This document shows, piece by piece, positions 7,683 through 17,301 of a DNA stretch of 64,000 nt. The notes under the pieces were generated by a model that did no database searches, had not been told where the DNA came from, and saw nothing but the letters and a program-made list of their open reading frames with translations. The position numbers were made by a program, and so were the translations under genes. This DNA is from Pseudogemmatithrix sp031430835. GTDB taxonomy: Bacteria; Gemmatimonadota; Gemmatimonadetes; Gemmatimonadales; Gemmatimonadaceae. Every line of letters begins with the position of its first letter. Within the stretch, counting starts at the first letter, position 1. The stretch is from positions 1-64,000 of the forward strand of contig JANPCH010000052.1 in assembly GCA_031430835.1 (NCBI GenBank), given 5' to 3'.

Positions 7683-10600
7683 TCACGCGACTGGCTTTCG
7701 CGGCGGGATGTAGATCTCGGGAACACCGGCGGCGCGGAGCATCGCGTTGAGCCGGGAGAGGTCGTCGGCCTCGATCCGCTCGAGGATCCGCAGCTGGGCG
7801 TCAAGCTGGGCCTTGAGCCGGTCGTGGATCTCCCCGTGTTGCTTGGTGGGCGCGTACGCTCCGTACTGCACCTGCATATTCAGCGTGATGAACTTGTTGT
7901 AGAGCTTGGTCGGCATATCGAGCGTGCACTGATCGACGTGACATCCGACCTCGTAGAGCTCGGCGCGCACCGCCTCGATCCGCGACCGCACGGCCTTCGC
8001 CGAGTCGCCGATCGCCTTCGCTACGGTCGTGTCGTTCGCCCGCCTCGCCCGGTCGGTAAGTTGGGACTGGAGATCCTCGGCTCTCCGTGCCGCGTCGACG
8101 ACCTCGTTGATCCGGTCGACAACGCGCCGCGCCGTCCGGTACTGCAGTTCGAGCTCGGCGGTCGTTGTGAGGGAGCGCGGGTCGGCAGCGACGGTGAACC
8201 GGCGACGGAGCGTGTCGTTCCCGATGATCAGTCGAACGCCATAGTCGCCGGGCGGTACGAGAGCCCCGCTCCGGGTCCCCCAGTCGATCACCGTGTTCGG
8301 CAGCCGTTTCGCGGACGGGGTGCGGAGATTCCACGCGAATCGACTCACACCGCGCCGCGTACGTGGCATCGAATCGGCGGCGAAGTACGAGAGGCTGTCC
8401 TCGGTGGCGGCGGTATCAGAGCTGGTGAAGGCGCGGAGCACCGAGTCCCGCGAATCAAGGAACTCAAGCTTCACTTTTCCCGTGGGCGTGGCGCCGAACC
8501 AGTAATCGATCACGGCGCCGGCGGGGGGATTTTCGCCGGTCGTGCCACCTCCGCGCCCGCCGTTCCAGAGGAGCGCAGTCGAGGGTGCGAAGAGATGCGC
8601 TGGCTTCCTGGTGACGCTGTCGGCGAGCTGACGGAGCGGCGAGAGGTCGTCTAGCGCCCAGAAGGACCTCCCGTGCGTCGCCGCGATCAGGTCGTTCCCC
8701 TGCACCTTCAAGTCGCGGATGCTCACCCGCGGGAGATTGTTCTGCAACGGCCGCCAGGCGGCGCCGTCGTCGAGCGAGACCCAGACCCCGTACTCGGTGC
8801 CGGCGTAGAGCAGGCCGCGCCGCACCGGATCCTCGCGCACCACGCGCGTGTACGCCGTGCGCGGGATCCCGCGCGTGATCACCGTCCACGTCTTCCCATA
8901 GTCGGCGCTCTTCCAGAGGTAGGGCGCGAAGTCGTCTTGTTGGTAACGGTTCGCAGCGACATACACGACCGCCGCATCGTGGGGCGACGGATCGATGTGC
9001 GCCGTGCGTGTGAACTTCCCGTAGCCCGGAGGCGTGACCTCCTGCCAGGTCGCGCCGTTGTCACGCGTTAGGTGGATGCGTCCGTCATCGGAACCCGCCC
9101 ACATCACACCCGCCACCTTCGGCGACTCGGTGAGCGAATAGATCGTCCCATACCACTCGGCGCCCGTCATCTCACCGTGGATCGGGCCACCGGTCCGGCC
9201 AAGCGTCGCGACGTCGGCGGTGGTGAGGTCGGGACTGATGCGGGCCCAGCTCGCTCCCTCGTTCATCGAGCGCCAGACGTGCTGCGAAGCGACGTAGAGC
9301 GCGTGTGGGGCGTGCTTCGAAACGAGTACGGGGAAGGTCCACTGGAATCGCTCGGGAACGTCCTTCGCTGCGTACCCATCCCAGTTGATCTCGGTCACCG
9401 AGATCTCCCGTTCCTGTCGGCGTCGATGATCGTAGCGCGAGAGAAAACCGAGGTAGCAACCGCCGTAGGTGATCCACGGGTCGCGAGGGTCGGGGGCGAT
9501 CGTCGCGTTCTCGCACCCGGCGACCGAGTAGTAGTCGCGGACGCCGATCCCGCCGTCGTCGGAACGCGACGCGATCGAGATCGCGGTGTTGTCCTGCTGT
9601 GCGCCATAGATCCGATAGGGGAACTGGTCGTCGGTGGTCACGTGATAGAACTGGGCGGTCGGCTGGTTCTGTTGCGTACTCCAGGTGGTGCCGCCGTCGA
9701 ACGACACCGTCGCTCCACCGTCGTCGCCGAGGATCATCCGTTTCGGGTCCTTGGGATCGATCCAGAGGATGTGCGTGTCCCCGTGCGGCACATCCAACTC
9801 ACTGAAGGTCTTTCCGCCGTCGATCGATTTGAGGATCGTCAGGTTCATCACGTACACGGTGTTCTCGTCCATCGGATCAGCGGTGACTGCCGAGTAATAC
9901 CAGTTCCGCACCCAGAGCCGAGCATCATTGTTCATCCGTTCCCAACTCGCGCCCGCGTCATCAGACCGGAAGAGACCGCCGGTCGAGTCGGGGGCTTCGA
10001 TCGAGGCATAGACTCGCTTCGGGTTCGAGCGGGACACGTCGATCCCGATCTTGCCGAGTGGCTTCCTCGGGATCCCGGTCGCCTTGGTGATCTCGGTCCA
10101 GGTGTCGCCGCCATCGGTGGACTTCCAGATGCCGCTGCGTCCGCCCCCGGCGTTCATCCCCCAGGGGGAACGCTGGAACTTGTACATCGTGGCATACATC
10201 ACCCGCGGATTCGACGGATCCATCGCGAGGTCGTTCGCGCCAGTGGAGTCGTCGATGAAGAGCACCTTCTTCCACGTCAGGCCGCCGTCGGTCGAGCGGA
10301 AGACGCCGCGCTCGGGGTTGGGCCCGAAGGCGTGACCGATCGCCGAGACGAAGACGCGGTCGTGGTCGCGCGGGTCCACGACGATGTCGGTGATCTGGTG
10401 CGTGTCAGCGAGTCCGAGATGCGTCCAGGAAGCTCCGGCGTCGGTCGAGCGATACATCCCGGTCCCGAAGGTGAGATCCTCGCGCAACTGCGACTCGCCG
10501 CTGCCGACGTAGATGACGTTGTGGTCACTTGGTGCGACGGTGATCGCACCGACAGAGGAGATGTCGGTCTTGCCGTCGGTCAGGTTCTCCCAGCGGTGGC

Positions 10601-10892
10601 CACCATTCACCGTGCGCCAGACGCCGCCATTCACCGAACCCATGTAGAAGAGGAAGGGCTTCGTCGGATCGCCGACGACAGCGTCCACTCGCCCACCGCG
10701 GAATGGACCGACGAGCCGCCAGCGGAGGGATTTGTAGGCCGCCTCCGTCGCACTGGGGTTCGAGTAGAGGGAAGGGTCGTAGGCCGGGTTCTGCGGAGCG
10801 GCGGGAGCAGTCCGCGGGCGCTGCGCCGAGAGCGTCGAGGCCGCAAGGAGGAGGCCGAATCCTGCGGCGAAGGGAAGTTTGAGCGTTGGCAT
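7683..10892 (-). CDS. Secreted VPS10/sortilin-like BNR-repeat protein
   Basis: 1069 residues. A signal peptide (LPFAAGFGLLLAASTLSAQ) is followed by a long beta-propeller region (about residues 60-760). I count at least ten Asp-box-like motifs of the SxDxGxTW type, including STDAGASW, STDGGLTW, STDGGDTW, SDDAGASW, SFDGGTTW, TRDNGATW, SADYGKTW and SLDDGAAW. A C-terminal region holds an Ig-like part and a coiled, charged helix (about 930-1060) ending in PPRKPVA. Proteins of this architecture are abundant in Gemmatimonadota, Bacteroidota and Acidobacteriota. They are usually labelled glycosyl hydrolases or VPS10 proteins, although catalysis is rarely shown. It is convergent with the duplicated secreted protein gene (3-bp gap) and divergent from the TfoX gene. 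Confidence 0.85.
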   Translation of the reverse strand: MPTLKLPFAAGFGLLLAASTLSAQRPRTAPAAPQNPAYDPSLYSNPSATEAAYKSLRWRLVGPFRGGRVDAVVGDPTKPFLFYMGSVNGGVWRTVNGGHRWENLTDGKTDISSVGAITVAPSDHNVIYVGSGESQLREDLTFGTGMYRSTDAGASWTHLGLADTHQITDIVVDPRDHDRVFVSAIGHAFGPNPERGVFRSTDGGLTWKKVLFIDDSTGANDLAMDPSNPRVMYATMYKFQRSPWGMNAGGGRSGIWKSTDGGDTWTEITKATGIPRKPLGKIGIDVSRSNPKRVYASIEAPDSTGGLFRSDDAGASWERMNNDARLWVRNWYYSAVTADPMDENTVYVMNLTILKSIDGGKTFSELDVPHGDTHILWIDPKDPKRMILGDDGGATVSFDGGTTWSTQQNQPTAQFYHVTTDDQFPYRIYGAQQDNTAISIASRSDDGGIGVRDYYSVAGCENATIAPDPRDPWITYGGCYLGFLSRYDHRRRQEREISVTEINWDGYAAKDVPERFQWTFPVLVSKHAPHALYVASQHVWRSMNEGASWARISPDLTTADVATLGRTGGPIHGEMTGAEWYGTIYSLTESPKVAGVMWAGSDDGRIHLTRDNGATWQEVTPPGYGKFTRTAHIDPSPHDAAVVYVAANRYQQDDFAPYLWKSADYGKTWTVITRGIPRTAYTRVVREDPVRRGLLYAGTEYGVWVSLDDGAAWRPLQNNLPRVSIRDLKVQGNDLIAATHGRSFWALDDLSPLRQLADSVTRKPAHLFAPSTALLWNGGRGGGTTGENPPAGAVIDYWFGATPTGKVKLEFLDSRDSVLRAFTSSDTAATEDSLSYFAADSMPRTRRGVSRFAWNLRTPSAKRLPNTVIDWGTRSGALVPPGDYGVRLIIGNDTLRRRFTVAADPRSLTTTAELELQYRTARRVVDRINEVVDAARRAEDLQSQLTDRARRANDTTVAKAIGDSAKAVRSRIEAVRAELYEVGCHVDQCTLDMPTKLYNKFITLNMQVQYGAYAPTKQHGEIHDRLKAQLDAQLRILERIEADDLSRLNAMLRAAGVPEIYIPPRKPVA

Positions 10893-10939
10893 AGGCGGGG
10901 AACTTGGCGAACGGGCCCTCGGCGCACCACCTTCTCCCG

Positions 10940-11281
10940 ATGGCCTACGATGAGAGGCTCGCCGACCGCGTTCGCAAGGCGCTCGCCGCGCGCCGCGACG
11001 TCGAGGAGAAGAGGATGTTCGGGGGCGTGGCGTTCATGGTCGCCCGCAAGATGGCCGTCGGTGTCTCGAAGGATCGGTTGCTCGTCCGGGTGGATTCGAT
11101 CGACGGCGAGCGATGGCTCAAGGAGAAGCACGTCGAGCCGATGGACTTCACCGGGAAACCGATGAAGGGGTTCCTGTTCGTCGCGGCGCCGGCGGTGGCT
11201 CGGCTGCCTGCGGTGAGGAAGTGGGTCGGGCGTGCACTGGTTTACACTGCGACTGTCGCAGCGAGGCCGAAGAAGCGGTGA
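10940..11281 (+). CDS. TfoX/Sxy N-terminal-domain protein
   Basis: 113 residues covering a single TfoX_N domain: MAYDERLADRVRKAL, then the family signature KRMFGGVAFMV, then a DFTGKPMKGFLFV segment. In gammaproteobacteria, full-length TfoX/Sxy regulates competence with CRP. Stand-alone N-terminal domains like this are common elsewhere and have no assigned role. The ATG at 10940 is preferred over an in-frame start at 10904, which would crowd the divergent BNR gene. The stop overlaps the GTG of the next gene (GTGA at 11278-11281), so the two are co-translated. Confidence 0.85.
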   Translation: MAYDERLADRVRKALAARRDVEEKRMFGGVAFMVARKMAVGVSKDRLLVRVDSIDGERWLKEKHVEPMDFTGKPMKGFLFVAAPAVARLPAVRKWVGRALVYTATVAARPKKR

Positions 11282-11853
11282 AGCCGTCGCGCGACGGTAA
11301 GCCCGTCTTCTTCGAATCGGCCGGCGCCTTCCGCCGCTGGCTCGCGAAGCATCACGCCAAGACGCAGGTACTCCTCGTCGGATTCCACCGGAAATCGACC
11401 GGACGGCCGACGATGACCTGGCCGGAATCGGTGGACGAGGCGCTTTGTTACGGTTGGATCGATGGCGTGCGCCGACGGGTCGACGAGGAACGCTACACGA
11501 TCCGGTTCACCCCGCGACGGAAGACGAGCCGGTGGAGCGCGATCAACCTCGCGCGGGTGAAGGTCCTTACCGCGGAAGGGAGGATGCAGGCCGCCGGGCT
11601 CGCGATCCACGCCGCCCGCAAAGAGCCAGACGGGCCGGGCTACTCCTACGAATCGCCGAAACAGGCGGCCTTCACCGCCGTGCACGAGAGGAAGTTCCGG
11701 CGGGCGAGGGAGGCGTGGTCCTTCTTCAAGGCTCAGGCGCCGTCGTACCAACGGCTCGTGATGCACTGGGTGGAATCAGCCACGCAGCCGACGACGCGCG
11801 CGAACCGCCTTGAGAGTGCGATCGCCGCCAGCGCCGACGGGAAACGGATCTAG
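11278..11853 (+). CDS. YdeI/OmpD-associated family protein
   Basis: 191 residues starting at a GTG that overlaps the TfoX stop. It carries the family pattern: FFESAGAFRRWLAKHHA, the highly conserved EALCYGWIDGVRR, then RYTIRFTPRRKTSRWSAIN and a C-terminal helical region ending RLESAIAASADGK. YdeI-like proteins were linked to resistance to cationic antimicrobial peptides in enterobacteria, but the mechanism is unclear and most homologues are uncharacterised soluble proteins. The stop codon lies in the palindrome CTAG (11850-11853), which also supplies the stop of the convergent hydrolase gene. Confidence 0.85.
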   Translation: MKPSRDGKPVFFESAGAFRRWLAKHHAKTQVLLVGFHRKSTGRPTMTWPESVDEALCYGWIDGVRRRVDEERYTIRFTPRRKTSRWSAINLARVKVLTAEGRMQAAGLAIHAARKEPDGPGYSYESPKQAAFTAVHERKFRRAREAWSFFKAQAPSYQRLVMHWVESATQPTTRANRLESAIAASADGKRI

Positions 11854-13598
11854 TCGCGCTCGCGCCGCCCGTTGGGCTCAGCGACTGGCACCACCGGCAG
11901 AATGAGTCGTGACGCGAACTGCGCGTCGTGGCGGATCGTGATCCGCGCCTTGCGCAGCGCCGCCGAGGTGCGCTCCGACTCCCCCGTCTGTGGATTGAGG
12001 GAGAAGTGGGGCAGGAACGCACCCATCACGTGCACGCGAAGCCGATGGCCGGGGAGGAAACGGTTCGCGGTGAGAAGGTCGCCAAGCCTGAGTTCGTAGA
12101 CGCGCCCGGGTTCGAGCAGTTGGCGCCCCTTCGTCGGCTCTCGATACGAGGCGCGCAGTACCTCGAGCCCCGGGGACATCAGGTTGTACGCCTTGCCGTC
12201 GGGCGCAACATCCAGCACGCGGACGTAGACATCCACATCGCGCGCGTCGGTCTCGAGGTAGAGCTGGGCAGTGATCGCGCCGATGACCTCAACCGACTCG
12301 TCGAAGGGCGTCGTCTCGAAGGTGAGCAGGTCGCCGCGTCGGAGGAGCGCTCGGAAGTCGTGTGCACCATACGCCCCGTTGTAGGGATCACTCACCGGAG
12401 TAGCCGGATCGGAGGTGAAGGTGCTCCCCTCACGCGCGGCAGTGGGTCGCACGCCGCGCAGGCGTCCCTGCGCCGCGAACCAAAGTGTGTCGCGTCGCAG
12501 TCCGGGAAGGGGCCACGAGTCCGCTTCGCGCCACTCGTTCGCGCCCATCACGTACACCCTCACCGCAGGCTCCTCGTCAACACCGTTCCGCTCACCCTTC
12601 ACCCAGCGATCCATCCAACGCAGCACCGTCTCGTCATAGTCGATCGCGGCGTTCGCGCCGAACTCGCGCTCGCCGCTCTTTGTGCGCGCTGTCGCATCCA
12701 CCCCGTGCACCCAGGGTCCCACGACCAGTCGCGATTGCGCCGCGCCTGCGGCGCGTGAGCGCACGAGTCCCACGAAGTTCGCTGACGCGCCCTGCGGACC
12801 ATAGGCCTCGTCATGCCATCCCGAGAGATTCAGCACCGCCGCGTTCGTGCGGCCATACCGTCCCGAGAGCTCCGCCCACTCCCACCAGGGGTCGGTGGGT
12901 TCGCGCCGCATCCATTCGTAGTACCAGGGCGCGATCGCCTCGAAGTCGGGCAGCTTGAGGAGCGGTCGTTGCGCGATCACGCGCGAGGATTCACGCCGCC
13001 ACGAGGCGCGCGCTTCGGCATACGTCTTGGGACCCGGCGCTCCACTCTTCAGCCGAAGGTCGGGGGCAATGTTGAGCCACGTCCACGCTGCCCAACTCAG
13101 GTCCCACGCTCCGCCGGAGTAGAAGAACTGGCGGGGCGTCGCGAAGGTCATCGCCGGGACCATCGCCCGCAGACTCGGCGGCGACTCGACCGCCGCGAGC
13201 CACTGCACGGCGCCGGGGTACGAGAGCCCGAACGTCCCCACCGCACCATTCGACCAGGACTGCGCCGCCGCCCATTCGATGGTGTCGTAGCCGTCGCGGC
13301 CTTCCTGCCGGTAGGGATCGAAGGCGCCGTCGGAGGCGTAACGGCCGCGCACGTCCTGCACGACTACGGCGTATCCGCGAGCCACGGCTCGACGCACGGT
13401 CGAATACTCCGTCACGGCCTCGTCCTTCCCGTACGGCGTCCGGTAGACGAGGGTCGGGAAAGGCCCTCCCTGCAGCGGCCGGAATGTGTCGGCGCGGAGC
13501 ACGATGCCATCCCGCATCCGCACTGAGACGTCGCGTTCCCGGATCCACAAAGAATCAGACGGGGCCTGCTGGAGAAGTAGGATCAGGGAGAGGATCAT
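11850..13598 (-). CDS. CocE/NonD-type serine hydrolase (X-Pro dipeptidyl-peptidase-like), secreted
   Basis: 582 residues from an ATG at 13598 that gives a short signal-like start (MILSLILLLQQA). The alpha/beta-hydrolase domain has YRTPYGKDEAV, the oxyanion region VVVQDVRGRYASDG, and nucleophile elbow GLSYPGAVQ, followed by a jelly-roll beta domain (VRVYVMGANEWREADSWP onward) typical of CocE/NonD and X-prolyl dipeptidyl peptidases. The family cleaves acyl esters or N-terminal X-Pro dipeptides. Given the peptidases next door, peptide degradation is the likely role, but substrate choice cannot be read from sequence. A longer upstream frame exists to 13742 but would run through the divergent peptidase's signal peptide. 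Confidence 0.85.
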   Translation of the reverse strand: MILSLILLLQQAPSDSLWIRERDVSVRMRDGIVLRADTFRPLQGGPFPTLVYRTPYGKDEAVTEYSTVRRAVARGYAVVVQDVRGRYASDGAFDPYRQEGRDGYDTIEWAAAQSWSNGAVGTFGLSYPGAVQWLAAVESPPSLRAMVPAMTFATPRQFFYSGGAWDLSWAAWTWLNIAPDLRLKSGAPGPKTYAEARASWRRESSRVIAQRPLLKLPDFEAIAPWYYEWMRREPTDPWWEWAELSGRYGRTNAAVLNLSGWHDEAYGPQGASANFVGLVRSRAAGAAQSRLVVGPWVHGVDATARTKSGEREFGANAAIDYDETVLRWMDRWVKGERNGVDEEPAVRVYVMGANEWREADSWPLPGLRRDTLWFAAQGRLRGVRPTAAREGSTFTSDPATPVSDPYNGAYGAHDFRALLRRGDLLTFETTPFDESVEVIGAITAQLYLETDARDVDVYVRVLDVAPDGKAYNLMSPGLEVLRASYREPTKGRQLLEPGRVYELRLGDLLTANRFLPGHRLRVHVMGAFLPHFSLNPQTGESERTSAALRKARITIRHDAQFASRLILPVVPVAEPNGRRERD

Positions 13599-13601
13599 CG
13601 A

Positions 13602-13616
13602 CGGCGGACGGCGGTG
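13602..13616 (+). repeat. Copy 1 of a 15-bp GC-rich intergenic repeat
   Basis: The 15-mer cggcggacggcggtg lies in the 80-bp gap between the divergent CocE-type hydrolase and M28 peptidase genes. An identical copy occurs at 49890-49904 in another divergent gap, and a 12-nt inverted copy at 49998-50009. It may be a short dispersed intergenic element or chance similarity in GC-rich DNA. Confidence 0.35.
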
Positions 13617-13678
13617 GGCGGGGCGTGACGACGTCCCGCAATTTCGCGGCGGGTACGGGCGGAGTCTATCTTCTGCCG

Positions 13679-15847
13679 ATGCGAATGCCCACCCTCGCCC
13701 TCGTCGCCGCCGCTCTCGGCTGCGCCCCCACCGCCGAACCACCGATGCGCGGCTACTCGCACGCCGCCGCGCGCGCCGAACACGAGCTTGAGTCCCTGCT
13801 CGCGGCGCGCCTCGACCGTGATTCGACCGCCGCGTTCTTCCGGTATCTCACCGACGAACCGCACCCCGCCGGATCGGTGCGCAACAAGGAACTCGCCGAC
13901 TTCATCGCCGAGCGATTCAGATCCTATGGGCTCGAGGAAGTCGCCCTTCACCGCTACGATGTCCTCCTCCCCTGGCCTCGCGAAGTGCGTGTCGAGATGG
14001 TCGCGCCGACGCGCTTCGTCGCATCGCTCAAGGAGGACGCGTACCCGCAGGATCCCCACTCGGCGAAGGACGCGGGGATCACCTACCTCGGGATGTCGGC
14101 GTCCGGGGACGTAACGGGCGAGCTCGTCTACGCCTCGAGTGGCAATCCCTCGGACTACGATTGGCTCGAACAGCAGGGGATCGATCTCAAAGGGAAGATC
14201 GCGCTGGTCCGTTATTCGGTGCCGTACAGCTACCGGGGCTTCAAGGCGCTCACCGCCGAGCGACGCGGGCTGAAGGCGATGCTGATCTACAGCGATCCCG
14301 CGCAGGACGGCTTCACGAAGGGAAAGACCTTTCCCGACGGGCCCTATGGCCCCGCGAGCCACATCCAGCGGGGCGCGCTCTCGTACGACTTCCTCTACGC
14401 CGGCGATCCGCTGACGCCGGGGCGTCCCTCGATCCCCGGCGTGCCGCGGATCAGCGAACGCGACGCCGCGCAGATCCCCCGAATCATCGCGGTGCCGATG
14501 TCGTACCGGGACGCCGAGCCGCTGCTGCGAGCGCTCGGCGGTCCCGAGGCGCCGGCAAGCTGGCAGGGCGCGCTGCCACTCAAGTACCACGTCGGCGCGG
14601 GACCGGCCCGCGTGCGCGTGAAGGTCGATATGGATGGCGCGACGCGTCCGATCTGGGTCGTCGAGGGGCGAATCAAGGGCACCGAGGAACCAGACAAGTA
14701 CGTCGTCCTCGGCAATCATCGTGACGCCTGGGTCTTCGGCGCGGTGGATCCCTCCTCGGGGACGGCGACACAACTCGAACTCGCGCGCGTGCTCGGTGGC
14801 CTCGCCAAGGAAGGGAAGCGCCCCAAGCGTTCGATCGTCTTCGCGAGCTGGGACGCCGAGGAGTGGCATCTCACCGGCTCGACCGAGTGGGGTGAGCAGT
14901 TCGCCGAGGACCTGCAGCAGAACGCGATCGCGTACCTGAACGTGGACGGTTCGACGAGCGGCTCGGTATTCGAAGCGGGCGCGATCGCTTCGATGAACGC
15001 GGTCGTCACCGAGACGGTGCGCGACGTGCGCGACCCCGGGGCCGAGCGGTCGGTGCTCGAATCGTGGGGCGCGTCGCTCGCCGCTGAGAAACGGGAAGCG
15101 GTCATCGGTGGCGGGGCCGCGGCGCAAGCCGCACCGAAACGACCGATCGACTACCCCGGCAACGCACTCGGCTCCGGTTCCGACTACACGGTCTTCCTCA
15201 ACTTCCTCGGTATCCCGATCATCGAGATGAGCTTCAACGGCCCGTACGGCGTCTATCACTCGATGTACGACAACACCTATTGGATGGAGCATTTCGGCGA
15301 TCCGGGCTACAGATACATGACGGCGATGGGAGAGGTCTGGGGGCGGATGGCCCTGCGCCTCGCAAACGCCGAGCACTATCCGCACGACCTCGGGCTCTAC
15401 GCCGATCGCGTCGACGGATTCGTGGATTCGCTCGCCTCGCAGAGCGGCGTGGCTGATCGGCTTGGCGCCGAACTCGCGGCGGTTCGCGCGGCGATCGGCG
15501 GATGGCGCTCCGCGGCGGATTCCCTCGAGCGCGCGCTCCTCGCCGCGATGGCGGATCCAGTCGCGGCCTCCCGCGCCGCGAAGCTCAAGGCGGCGAACGA
15601 GGCGATGCGCGCGGTCGAGCGACAGCTGCTCAACGAGGGCGGGATCCCTGGGCGGCCCTGGTTCAAGCACGTGCTGTACGCGCCGAAATACACCTACGCC
15701 GCGATGACGCTGCCCGGCGTGCAAGAGGCGCTCGACGCAGGCGACTGGGGCCGGGCGCGGGCGCAACTCGGCGTCGTGACCGCACGCATCAGCGCCGCTG
15801 CGGCGCAGACCTCGGCCGCGGTGCAGGCCGCCCGTGGCGCGCCGTAG
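13679..15847 (+). CDS. PSMA/glutamate-carboxypeptidase-II-like M28 peptidase, lipoprotein
   Basis: 722 residues. A lipoprotein signal (ALVAAALGC) is followed by a PA domain (about residues 120-330) inserted ahead of the M28 zinc-peptidase domain. Metal and catalytic residues are visible in NHRDAWVFGAVDPSSGTA (His, Asp), SWDAEEWHLTGSTEWGEQ (Glu-Glu), LNVDGSTSG (Asp) and VYHSMYDN (His). A C-terminal helical dimerisation domain of transferrin-receptor type ends the protein. Relatives remove C-terminal residues such as glutamate from small peptides. It is divergent from the CocE-type hydrolase and overlaps the following amidohydrolase gene by 14 nt, so a periplasmic or surface peptide-degrading unit is likely. 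Confidence 0.9.
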   Translation: MRMPTLALVAAALGCAPTAEPPMRGYSHAAARAEHELESLLAARLDRDSTAAFFRYLTDEPHPAGSVRNKELADFIAERFRSYGLEEVALHRYDVLLPWPREVRVEMVAPTRFVASLKEDAYPQDPHSAKDAGITYLGMSASGDVTGELVYASSGNPSDYDWLEQQGIDLKGKIALVRYSVPYSYRGFKALTAERRGLKAMLIYSDPAQDGFTKGKTFPDGPYGPASHIQRGALSYDFLYAGDPLTPGRPSIPGVPRISERDAAQIPRIIAVPMSYRDAEPLLRALGGPEAPASWQGALPLKYHVGAGPARVRVKVDMDGATRPIWVVEGRIKGTEEPDKYVVLGNHRDAWVFGAVDPSSGTATQLELARVLGGLAKEGKRPKRSIVFASWDAEEWHLTGSTEWGEQFAEDLQQNAIAYLNVDGSTSGSVFEAGAIASMNAVVTETVRDVRDPGAERSVLESWGASLAAEKREAVIGGGAAAQAAPKRPIDYPGNALGSGSDYTVFLNFLGIPIIEMSFNGPYGVYHSMYDNTYWMEHFGDPGYRYMTAMGEVWGRMALRLANAEHYPHDLGLYADRVDGFVDSLASQSGVADRLGAELAAVRAAIGGWRSAADSLERALLAAMADPVAASRAAKLKAANEAMRAVERQLLNEGGIPGRPWFKHVLYAPKYTYAAMTLPGVQEALDAGDWGRARAQLGVVTARISAAAAQTSAAVQAARGAP

Positions 15848-17297
15848 CGTCGGGGCGATCGCTGCGCTCGCACTGATCCTCTCTTGCAGGGGAGGTGACG
15901 AGCCGGGGGTCGACGTCGCGGCTTTCGTGGATCATCACGTACACGTGTTCAACGTGGGGTGGTGGCTGCTGATGGAGGAGCGACGCCCGGCCGGCTTCGT
16001 GGACGCCGGCAGGGCCACGTCGGAGCGCGAGGTCGTGGATCGCACCGCCGCCGAAGCCGCACGCGTTGGGCGCGACTGGGTCACTGGGGCCGGATGGAAC
16101 CAGGAAGCGTGGGGCACGTCGGTGCTGCCTACGCTGGATTCGCTCTCGGCGCGAGTGCCCCGGAATCCGGTCGCACTCGCTCGCACCGATGGGCATTCCC
16201 TCTGGGTGAATCGTGCGGCGATCGCCGCGGCCGGCGGTGATGCGCGGCCAGAGGGCGTTCTGCTCGAGCGAGATGTCGAACCGATCGTCGCCCGCATCCC
16301 CGTGCCGGCCGACAGTGACATCGTCGCCGCGTGGCGGGTCGGCGCGGCGATGATGGCATCGCGCGGCGTGCGTCGGGTCTACGACGCCGGCGTGCTCGCC
16401 CTCCCCGGTGTCGTCGCGCTCAACGCCGACTTCGCGCGGTTCGTGCGGCTCCTCGCCGAGGCCGACCGGGAGCTTCCCCTCCCGATCGAGATCAACCTGA
16501 TGATCCCCGCCCCCTCGGCCTTCGCCGAGTCGGTGCTCGTGCTGACGCCCGCGGCGCGCCGGCTGTCGCCGAATGTGCGGGTGACGCACATCAAGCTCTA
16601 CTCCGATGGCGCGCTCGGGAGTCGCGGCGCCGCGCTCTCACATCCCTATGCTGACGATCCGCACACCGAGGGCATCCTGCGGATGGATGCGGCCGAGATC
16701 GGGCAGTGGACGCGCCGCGCCCTCGACGCCGGACTCGACGTCGCGACGCACGCGATCGGCGATCGGGCGGTGCGGGCGGTCCTCGATGCCTACGAAGCGG
16801 TCCGGATCGAGCGTCCCGACATCGAGCCCGGGCGCCTCCGCATCGAGCACTTCTCCTACGCCGACGAAGCCGACTTCGAGAGGGCGGTGCGGCTTGGTGT
16901 CGCGCTCTCGGTGCAGTCGGCGTTCAACTCGGCGCGTGGCACGTCTCCGACCTTCGGTGAGCAGCGGGTCGGCGCGGCGAACGCCGAGCGCGTGTACGCG
17001 TGGGAGCGACTCGAGCGTCTCGGGGCGCTGCTCGTGGAGGGTTCCGACGCGTTCGCCGACCCGGGGCCGGCGCTCGCGGGCTTCCACGCAGCACTGACTG
17101 GCATCAACGCCATCGGCGAGCGCGGCGACACGCCCGAGGTGCGTCAGCGCGCGCTGCGGCTCCAGCAGGCGTGGCTCGCGCCGGGCGGGGCCATCGAACC
17201 ACCGGGACCGAGCGGAGGGCGGGTTCGGCTCAGCGCCGACCCGCTACGCGCGCCACTCGACTCGTTGCTCGCGATCCGCGTACTGCGCCTCCCCTAG
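15834..17297 (+). CDS. YtcJ-like metal-dependent amidohydrolase, lipoprotein
   Basis: 487 residues from a GTG overlapping the preceding peptidase gene by 14 nt. A lipobox (ALILSC) makes it a probable lipoprotein. The amidohydrolase fold shows the first metal motif HHVHV near the N-terminus, HIKLYSDGALGSRGA (YtcJ signature), THAIGDRAV, RIEHFSYA and EGSDAFADPGPA (metal-binding Asp). YtcJ/exoenzyme regulatory protein AepA relatives hydrolyse amide bonds of unknown substrates. The YtcJ N-terminal part seems shorter than usual. Co-expression with the M28 peptidase suggests a role in peptide or acyl-amino-acid turnover. Confidence 0.85.
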   Translation: MARRSVGAIAALALILSCRGGDEPGVDVAAFVDHHVHVFNVGWWLLMEERRPAGFVDAGRATSEREVVDRTAAEAARVGRDWVTGAGWNQEAWGTSVLPTLDSLSARVPRNPVALARTDGHSLWVNRAAIAAAGGDARPEGVLLERDVEPIVARIPVPADSDIVAAWRVGAAMMASRGVRRVYDAGVLALPGVVALNADFARFVRLLAEADRELPLPIEINLMIPAPSAFAESVLVLTPAARRLSPNVRVTHIKLYSDGALGSRGAALSHPYADDPHTEGILRMDAAEIGQWTRRALDAGLDVATHAIGDRAVRAVLDAYEAVRIERPDIEPGRLRIEHFSYADEADFERAVRLGVALSVQSAFNSARGTSPTFGEQRVGAANAERVYAWERLERLGALLVEGSDAFADPGPALAGFHAALTGINAIGERGDTPEVRQRALRLQQAWLAPGGAIEPPGPSGGRVRLSADPLRAPLDSLLAIRVLRLP

Positions 17298-17301
17298 AGG
17301 C